Source of the DNA: SIAJ01 sp036266155
GTDB lineage: Bacteria > Planctomycetota > Planctomycetia > Gemmatales > Gemmataceae
DNA: 8,888 nt
Assembly: GCA_036266155.1 (NCBI GenBank)
Contig: DATANR010000010.1
Location: 1-8,888, forward strand
Direction of reading: 5' to 3'
Below the pieces are notes generated by a model. That model saw only the letters and a program-made list of their open reading frames with translations, searched no databases and was not told the DNA's origin. Of this stretch, positions 1 through 4,767 are shown one piece after another. A program made the position numbers and the translations under genes. Positions within the stretch are counted from its first letter, which is position 1, and each line of letters begins with the position of its first letter.

Positions 1-41
1 TGATGGTGGCAAACTTGCCGCAAAACGAGCATACTGTCATC

Positions 42-101
42 ATGGCATCCGCTTTCGAAATGGCTGCTTGGTAACAACCATTTTGCAAAGTCGGATGCCA
101 T
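42..101. repeat. Imperfect hairpin upstream of the permease gene
   Basis: Ten bases at 42-51 (ATGGCATCCG) are the exact reverse complement of 92-101. The stem continues inward with CTTT 52-55 against AAAG 87-90 and AAATGG 58-63 against CCATTT 78-83, leaving a loop of about 14 nt (64-77). A pyrimidine-rich run (TTTCTTCCCTT) follows the right arm. It could be a terminator for a gene ending left of the window, or a palindromic intergenic repeat. The run is not a pure T-tract, so the terminator reading is weak. No gene is visible in 1-163. Confidence 0.5.
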
Positions 102-119
102 TTCTTCCCTTCATGGGCG

Positions 120-134
120 GTGGGCGAAGCCCAC
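120..134. repeat. Short REP-like palindrome, GTGGGC-GAA-GCCCAC
   Basis: A perfect 6-bp stem (120-125 with 129-134) closes a GAA triloop. It has the same design as the GCGGGC-GCA-GCCCGC palindrome at 7302-7316 and its partner at 7426-7440, so it may be a solo member of a dispersed intergenic repeat family. It lies 29 bp before the permease start and would be in its leader if transcription starts upstream. Confidence 0.45.
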
Positions 135-163
135 GTTAAGCGCTGTCGCCGTAAACTATCTTC

Positions 164-1513
164 ATGCGTCGCTCCGTCGTTCGTCTGATTGCCAAACGCG
201 AAATCCGCGACTTGCTCCGCGATCGACGGACGCTCCTCATCGTCCTCGGCCTTCCCGCACTCTTGTATCCTGCGTTCGTCATCGTCGGACTGGCGTTCGC
301 CATCAGCATGATGGACCAGAAGACGGTGATCGGCGTCGCCGGGATGGAGCACTTGCCGGCACACCAGGTTCATCCGGAAGCGCTTCTGGCCGGTGCCGCC
401 CTGGCCGTCGAGGCCGACCGCAAGTGGGACGACCCGGCGCTTTTTGTTGATGGCAAGTTCAACACCAAGTTCTTGAAGGCGGACGCGACGGCAGGGACGC
501 TCGTCGTACATCCACTCGCGAACGGCGATCGCGGCCCACTTGATGAACGCAAAGTCGACGCGATTCTCGTTATTCCACCGAATGTGATGACGGGAATCGA
601 CGGCACACCCAAGCCGGAGATCCGCATCCTGGGTCGCGATGGCGACGAGACGTCGAAATTGGCGGTCGCGCGCTTGAACGGCGTCGTCGGCCGCTGGCGC
701 GAACGCGTCAAGGCGGTGCGATTTGTCCGTCGCGGTTTGCCCGCCGACTTCGACGAGCCGGTGGCCATCATCGATCCGGACGACGCCAAACCGCTCGAGA
801 CCAAGACGGCCGACGAACTGCGCGACGTGTTCGTCAAGTTCCTGCCGTTCCTGCTTGTCATGTGGACGATGGCTGGCGCCCTGCACCCCGCCATCGACCT
901 GACGGCCGGCGAGAAAGAACGTGGCACGATGGAGACGCTGCTCATCTGCCCCGCGGGTCGTACCGAGATCGTGGCGGGCAAGTTCCTCGCGGTGTGGGTT
1001 TTCAGCTACGCTGGCGCCTTGTGGAACCTGTTTTGGATGGCAGCCGGGGCGTTGTTCCTCGGCGTGCTGTTGCCGTCACCGGTCTTGTCGTTTGCCGGCC
1101 TCGGCTGGGCAGCCCTGTTGGCAATCCCGCTGGCTGCCCTGTTCAGCTCACTCGCACTCGGCCTCGGCGCATTCGCTCGGTCGACGAAGGAGGGGCAGTA
1201 TTATCTGCTGCCGCTCATGGTGCTGACGCTGCCGTTGAGCATGTACGCCCTGGCGCCCGGCCTGAAGCTCACGCCCGTGCTGGCGGCGATCCCGGTGTCC
1301 GGGCTATCGCTGATTTTGCAAAACCTGCTAGCTGTTTCGGGTGAACCGATCACGCCGTTGAGCTGGGTGCTCGGCGTCGGGTCGCTGGTCGTCTGTGTGG
1401 GACTGGCCCTCACTTGGGCGAGCTGGCAATTCCGCCGCGAGGCCGTCTTGTTCCGCGGCGAAGAGGGCCTGAGTCTGCGGGCGTGGTGGCGCATTCTTAC
1501 GGAGCGGGAGTAA
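164..1513 (+). CDS. ABC-2 family transporter permease, NatB-like
   Basis: This 449-residue protein is an inner-membrane permease of the ABC-2 type, the NatB branch (known NatAB partners export Na+). A first membrane segment lies at about 23-49. A large non-membrane region follows at about 50-222, probably outside the membrane. Five or so further hydrophobic segments lie between about 224 and 422. The cytoplasmic motif after the second segment, AGEKERGTMETLL (248-260), is typical of NatB-like permeases. The ATPase needed to power it is not in the window and may be encoded just upstream. The next gene starts 11 nt after its stop, suggesting co-transcription. The ATG at 164 is the first one that keeps the N-terminal KREIRDLLRDRRT segment typical of the family, but no clear Shine-Dalgarno sequence precedes it. 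The substrate cannot be read from sequence; lipid, peptide or drug export are alternatives to sodium. Confidence 0.85.
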   Translation: MRRSVVRLIAKREIRDLLRDRRTLLIVLGLPALLYPAFVIVGLAFAISMMDQKTVIGVAGMEHLPAHQVHPEALLAGAALAVEADRKWDDPALFVDGKFNTKFLKADATAGTLVVHPLANGDRGPLDERKVDAILVIPPNVMTGIDGTPKPEIRILGRDGDETSKLAVARLNGVVGRWRERVKAVRFVRRGLPADFDEPVAIIDPDDAKPLETKTADELRDVFVKFLPFLLVMWTMAGALHPAIDLTAGEKERGTMETLLICPAGRTEIVAGKFLAVWVFSYAGALWNLFWMAAGALFLGVLLPSPVLSFAGLGWAALLAIPLAALFSSLALGLGAFARSTKEGQYYLLPLMVLTLPLSMYALAPGLKLTPVLAAIPVSGLSLILQNLLAVSGEPITPLSWVLGVGSLVVCVGLALTWASWQFRREAVLFRGEEGLSLRAWWRILTERE

Positions 1514-1524
1514 CCGGAACAGCC

Positions 1525-2310
1525 ATGAAGATCGGCGTCGTCGTTGAGTCGATGGAATTGCCGCTGCGAGCCGCGCTGCCGCGTGCGGCCCGCATGGGCG
1601 CGGCCGGCGTGCAGGTCGACGCGGCCGGCGATCTGTCGCCGGAGCGGCTGACGGACACGGCACGGCGTGAGTTGAAGAACCTACTGCGGACCTATGCTCA
1701 GGACCTGACGGCGCTCAATTGCCCCCTGCGTCGCGGCCTCGACGTGGCCGAGAATCAGCAGCCCCGGCTCGAGTACATTCGGCGTTCGATGGCGATGGCT
1801 TTCGAAATGGGTCCGCGAATCGCGATCGCTCCCTTGCCGAAGCTGCCGGGCGAGAACGAGCCGGAACGCGCTCGCTTGCTGCGCGAGGCTTTGCTCGATC
1901 TGGGCCGGCACGGCGATCGCGTCGGCTGCGTGCTGGCTCTGGAGGTTGGCATGGACGCGCCGGACGCGGTCGTGGCTTACCTGGACACGTTCGACGTCGG
2001 AAGCCTCAAGGTCAATTACGACCCGGCGAACTTGTTGGTGAACGGTTTGGATCCAATCGCGGGAATCATTCCTCTGCATCGCCGAATTGCCCACACGCAC
2101 GCTCGCGATGCACGCCGATCGACAGTGAGCCGAGGGGCACAGGAAGTGGCGCTCGGGGCCGGCGATATCGATTGGTTGAGTTACGTGGCGTCGCTCGTCG
2201 CCGTGGAATACCGCGGCTGGCTGACGATCGAGCGCGAAACGGGGATGGAACGCCTCAGGGACATCGAGCACGGCGTGGGATTCTTGAAGAAGATGCTCGT
2301 TCCAACCTGA
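1525..2310 (+). CDS. Sugar phosphate isomerase/epimerase-like TIM-barrel protein
   Basis: This 261-residue protein resembles the xylose-isomerase-like TIM-barrel superfamily, whose members isomerise or epimerise sugars at a divalent metal site. Candidate metal ligands fall in the expected order: E140 (ALEVG), D166 (NYDPANL), H190 or H192 (AHTHARD) and E236 (TIERE). The ALGAGDIDW stretch (209-217) matches the family's L-G-x-G-x-(I/V)-(D/N)-W motif before the last strands. The N-terminal MKIGVVVES is a plausible first strand with no signal peptide, so it should be cytoplasmic. The ATG at 1525 is chosen because the barrel starts there; extending further back in frame would run into the permease gene. 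The spacing to the permease is 11 nt. Substrate is unknown. The family is heavily expanded in planctomycetes, so the name gives the fold rather than a proven reaction. Confidence 0.85.
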   Translation: MKIGVVVESMELPLRAALPRAARMGAAGVQVDAAGDLSPERLTDTARRELKNLLRTYAQDLTALNCPLRRGLDVAENQQPRLEYIRRSMAMAFEMGPRIAIAPLPKLPGENEPERARLLREALLDLGRHGDRVGCVLALEVGMDAPDAVVAYLDTFDVGSLKVNYDPANLLVNGLDPIAGIIPLHRRIAHTHARDARRSTVSRGAQEVALGAGDIDWLSYVASLVAVEYRGWLTIERETGMERLRDIEHGVGFLKKMLVPT

Positions 2311-2319
2311 GCCACGCGG

Positions 2320-2712
2320 CTAAGCGGGCACCGGGCACACGGTGGCGATGATTTCTTTCAGGCCCGGCTCATCCACGCGTTCGATGGCTTCGTTGGGATC
2401 AACCCATTCGCGCCGGCGGACGTCGCGTTCCGGCCATTCCATTGCTTCTTCGGTGACTTGCAGCAAAAAGACGAGCACGTGATGCGTGCGGCCGTACTTC
2501 TCGTAGAGGTAACTGCCGACCGGCTCCCGACCAAGCACACCGACCAGGCCAGCCTCTTCCCACGCTTCTTCGAGTGCCGACTCGCCGGCGGTGCTACCCG
2601 GTTCGATCATCCCTTTGGGAATGACCCAGCGTCGGCCACTCGACGACGTGACCAATCCGACGCGACCGTCGGAGATCGGTATGACAGCTGCTTGTCTGAG
2701 CATCTGCGCCAT
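2320..2712 (-). CDS. NUDIX hydrolase
   Basis: A 130-residue single-domain NUDIX protein, expected to hydrolyse a nucleoside-diphosphate-linked or polyphosphate substrate in the cytoplasm. The Nudix box is at residues 34-56, beginning PKGMIEPG and ending EEAWEEAGL. Glutamates 49, 52 and 53, which bind the catalytic metal in the family, are present. Two consensus positions differ: S40 replaces the usual E and E48 replaces the usual R. The PKG-x-IEPG form resembles the diphosphoinositol-polyphosphate/Ap4A-type subgroup, but substrate cannot be assigned. The start is supported by AAGG five bases before the ATG (2718-2721 on the complement). It ends 9 nt from the convergent TIM-barrel gene. The TPR gene lies 139 bp upstream on the same strand; that gap has a small imperfect stem (2761-2766 with 2782-2787) and no gene. 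Confidence 0.88.
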   Translation of the reverse strand: MAQMLRQAAVIPISDGRVGLVTSSSGRRWVIPKGMIEPGSTAGESALEEAWEEAGLVGVLGREPVGSYLYEKYGRTHHVLVFLLQVTEEAMEWPERDVRRREWVDPNEAIERVDEPGLKEIIATVCPVPA

Positions 2713-2851
2713 GGCAACCTTGCCTTAGTGATAGTTCATCCACATACCTTGAATCATTGATCGGACGAGTGTTTTCGTCAAGTCCGAAGTCGCGGATAGC
2801 GGGGAATTTACGAAATGTGCTCCAATGCTCCACGCGACATACATCAAATGT

Positions 2852-3679
2852 TCACTTCTTCTTCATGCGAGCCAGATGCACGGCGGCCACGTCCCACATA
2901 TAGTGTCCGATCTTGTATTTCTCGACCGCGGCGGTCAGGTGCTCGCGCGTCTTGGCCTCATCGCCCGCGGCTTCGTAATAAAGGCCCACATAAAGATTCG
3001 CATAGAACAGTGCTTCATTCTTGGCGTCCGCGTCAAGCTTGGCGTCTGTCGCCGCCTTGATGACGTCGTCCGGCTTCAATTTGCCGTGCAGGAGTTCGTT
3101 CACCTGCATCATCGGCACGCGGCCGTCCGGACCGGTGAGAGCGATCAGACCTTTCTTGGCTTTTTCGAGCCCGTCTTGCCGAGCGTTGCACAAGAAGTGC
3201 CAGAAAACGTTTTCGACGTCCGCCCCGAAAGCGGCCTGGCCGTCGAAGAATTGCTTGGCTCCTTCCTTAAATTTGCCCGCATAGTAGAAAGAAATGCCGC
3301 GACGCCAGTGGGCCGGCTCTTCCTTGGGAAATGCCTTCAGGTAGGTGTTGAAGTCGGCGATCGACTCGTCGATAAGGCCGAGCTTGAAGCGCTCGGAACC
3401 GCGGCGGTCGAGGGCCAGGAAGTAGGTCGCATCGAGCGCAAGAGCGGCGTCGAAATCCTTGATGGCCTCGGTGTGTTTGCGCTGGGCGGCATAGGCTTCG
3501 CCGCGAGTGAAGATGGCGTCCGGACTCTTGGGATCGGTGGCGACGGCCTTGTTGGCGGCTTCCAGCGCCGCGGCGGCATCGCCCTTCTTGAGCGCCGTCC
3601 GGGCCTGTTTGATGAACTCGGTGGCGTCGCCGGCGCATGCAACGGACGCGAACGTGAGGGCAAGGACGAGCGGACGCAT
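2852..3679 (-). CDS. Exported TPR-repeat protein
   Basis: This 275-residue protein starts with a signal peptide (about 1-17, likely cut after ACA) and should be periplasmic or membrane-associated. A cysteine sits at position 16, but the preceding residues (SVA) do not make a good lipobox. At least three tetratricopeptide repeats follow, at about 19-51, 52-85 and 86-119, with a fourth degenerate one at about 121-154. The pattern (A..GD/R, DP or D at the end of helix B) is typical, and TPR units bind other proteins. Residues 160-275 are helical-looking and end in GHYMWDVAAVHLARMKKK, which resembles the C-terminal part of NlpI-like TPR proteins; this is from memory. The start is well supported by GGAGG five bases upstream (3685-3689 on the complement). 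It is divergent from the FKBP pair, with 104 bp between starts. Its binding partner is unknown. Confidence 0.85.
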   Translation of the reverse strand: MRPLVLALTFASVACAGDATEFIKQARTALKKGDAAAALEAANKAVATDPKSPDAIFTRGEAYAAQRKHTEAIKDFDAALALDATYFLALDRRGSERFKLGLIDESIADFNTYLKAFPKEEPAHWRRGISFYYAGKFKEGAKQFFDGQAAFGADVENVFWHFLCNARQDGLEKAKKGLIALTGPDGRVPMMQVNELLHGKLKPDDVIKAATDAKLDADAKNEALFYANLYVGLYYEAAGDEAKTREHLTAAVEKYKIGHYMWDVAAVHLARMKKK

Positions 3680-3723
3680 CGAGACCTCCAGGGTTGAACA
3701 AGTAGTAGACGAGCTTGCGGACT

Positions 3724-3736
3724 ACCGCCGGGCGGT
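3724..3736. promoter_or_regulatory. Small palindrome between divergent TPR and FKBP genes
   Basis: ACCGCC at 3724-3729 is the reverse complement of GGCGGT at 3731-3736 with one base between. It sits in the 104-bp region that must hold promoters for both divergent genes, so it could be an operator. GC-rich DNA produces such palindromes by chance, and I found no convincing -35/-10 pair around it. Confidence 0.2.
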
Positions 3737-3773
3737 GGCGGCCGCTATCCTTGATGTATCGGCAAACCCTATT

Positions 3774-3777
3774 GGAG
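3774..3777 (+). promoter_or_regulatory. Shine-Dalgarno GGAG supporting a TTG start
   Basis: GGAG lies six bases before TTG at 3784. The other upstream candidate, an ATG at 3754, would add ten residues not expected in a minimal FKBP domain and lacks a comparable site. Homology with the next gene also begins at the ITTASGL stretch right after this TTG. Confidence 0.55.
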
Positions 3778-3783
3778 CGTCTG

Positions 3784-4122
3784 TTGATTACCACCGCGAG
3801 CGGATTGCAATACGAAGACACCGTCCCCGGCACCGGCGATGAGGCGGTGAAAGGCAAGTCGGTTGAGGTCCACTACACCGGTACGCTGGCCAACGGAACC
3901 AAGTTCGATTCGAGCCACGACCGCAAGAAGCCATTCTCGTTCCGCCTGGGAGCCGGGCAGGTCATCAAGGGCTGGGACGAAGGTGTCGCCGGCATGAAAG
4001 TGGGCGGCACTCGCAAGCTCGTGATCCCAGCGAACCTCGGCTATGGCGCCGCCGGAGCGGGCGGCGTCATTCCGCCCAACGCGCAACTAACGTTTGTGGT
4101 CGAATTGCTCAAGGTCATGTAA
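3784..4122 (+). CDS. FKBP-type peptidyl-prolyl cis-trans isomerase, cytoplasmic form
   Basis: This 112-residue protein is a single FKBP domain, which catalyses cis-trans isomerisation of X-Pro bonds. Against human FKBP12 the active-site residues align as Y31, F41, D42, R47, F51, V60, I61, W64, Y87 and F104. FKBP12 E54 is Q59 here, and the H87 equivalent is A92, changes tolerated in bacterial homologues. The domain fills the whole protein and there is no signal peptide, so it should act in the cytoplasm. The TTG start at 3784 is preferred because GGAG precedes it by six bases and because similarity to the following gene begins there; an ATG at 3754 would add ten residues. The second FKBP gene starts 36 nt after its stop, so the two are probably co-transcribed tandem paralogues. 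Confidence 0.9.
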   Translation: MITTASGLQYEDTVPGTGDEAVKGKSVEVHYTGTLANGTKFDSSHDRKKPFSFRLGAGQVIKGWDEGVAGMKVGGTRKLVIPANLGYGAAGAGGVIPPNAQLTFVVELLKVM

Positions 4123-4158
4123 CCGAACATTTATCCCCGATTGCGAAAGGGTTCCCCA

Positions 4159-4605
4159 ATGTCGAAGAAAGCCATGTTGTTGGGCGGGGCGTGCATTCCC
4201 GTCGTGGCGGCGGTGGCCCTCGTTGTGCTCACCGTTGCGGCCGACGAGAAGAAGGACGAGAAGGTCATCACCACCGCTTCGGGATTGAAGTATGTCGAGG
4301 TCAAGATCGGCGACGGCAAGGAGGTCAAGGAAGGCACCAAGGTGATGGTGCACTACACCGGTACGCTGGAGAACGGCAAGAAGTTCGACAGCAGCGTCGA
4401 TCGCGGCAAGCCGTTCGGGCCATTGACGGTCGGCGCCGGCGACGTCATCAAGGGTTGGGACGAAGGGCTGCAAGGCATGAAAGTCGGCGGCAAGCGCAAG
4501 CTGATCATCCCCGCCAAGCTGGCCTACGGCGAAGACGGCCGGCCGCCGGTCATTCCGGCCAATGCGACGCTGCTCTTTGATGTCGAGATTGTTGAGGTCA
4601 AGTGA
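4159..4605 (+). CDS. FKBP-type peptidyl-prolyl cis-trans isomerase, exported or membrane-anchored
   Basis: This 148-residue protein has a basic start (MSKK), a hydrophobic segment at about 6-28, and a possible signal peptidase cut after TVAA. A short charged linker rich in K, D and E follows (29-35). The FKBP domain fills about 36-148. Active-site residues are Y66, F76, D77, V96, I97, W100, Y123 and F140, and HYTGTL, FDSS and VIKGWDEG are all present. It therefore probably assists folding of proteins outside the cytoplasm. The ATG at 4159 is chosen over an in-frame TTG at 4141 because AAAGGG (4146-4151) precedes it by seven bases. The domain is closely similar to the upstream FKBP, including the shared ITTASGL, VHYTGTL, VIKGWDEG and GMKVGG blocks, which points to tandem duplication followed by gain or loss of the signal peptide. 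Confidence 0.92.
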   Translation: MSKKAMLLGGACIPVVAAVALVVLTVAADEKKDEKVITTASGLKYVEVKIGDGKEVKEGTKVMVHYTGTLENGKKFDSSVDRGKPFGPLTVGAGDVIKGWDEGLQGMKVGGKRKLIIPAKLAYGEDGRPPVIPANATLLFDVEIVEVK

Positions 4606-4607
4606 CC

Positions 4608-4623
4608 TTCGGCGAACGCCGAA
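4608..4623. repeat. Short stem-loop just after the FKBP stop codon
   Basis: TTCGGCG (4608-4614) and CGCCGAA (4617-4623) are reverse complements separated by AA. In RNA this would fold as a 6-bp stem with a GAAC tetraloop, two bases after the TGA. It may protect or help end the FKBP transcript ahead of the larger inverted repeat. Confidence 0.45.
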
Positions 4624-4632
4624 CAAGTGCCG

Positions 4633-4747
4633 AGATTAGGATTGAGATTGAGATTGAGATTAGGATTAAGACCATGATTGCCACCAAGCTCAGGTCTTAA
4701 TCCTAATCTCAATCTCAATCTCAATCCTAATCTGCTGATCTTTTTTT
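4633..4747 (+). terminator. 41-bp perfect inverted repeat with T-tract; probable terminator
   Basis: The left arm (4633-4673) and right arm (4693-4733) are perfect reverse complements over 41 bp, separated by 19 nt. The left arm consists of consecutive hexamers: GATTAG, three GATTGA, GATTAG and GATTAA, then GACC. Seven Ts (4741-4747) follow shortly after the right arm, so on the plus strand it resembles an intrinsic terminator for the FKBP pair. It lies between convergent genes, where a terminator is expected. The stem is much longer than normal terminators, is AT-rich in a GC-rich neighbourhood, and has no T-tract on the other strand, so it may be a mobile or dispersed repeat that happens to serve this role. 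Confidence 0.6.
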
Positions 4748-4767
4748 CTTGCGGTCGCACTCCAAAT

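Noticed and set aside
2713..2851. Possible small gene between the TPR and NUDIX genes
   Set aside because: The available frames are short, overlap the NUDIX start, and have no ribosome-binding site or recognisable motif.
2825..3697. Open frame of 290 codons opposite the TPR gene
   Set aside because: The minus strand has a signal peptide, TPR motifs and a GGAGG site; the plus frame is its shadow.
4633..4733. CRISPR array or tandem-repeat array reading of the hexamers
   Set aside because: The units are contiguous 6-mers with no spacers, and the two arms are inverted, not direct, copies.
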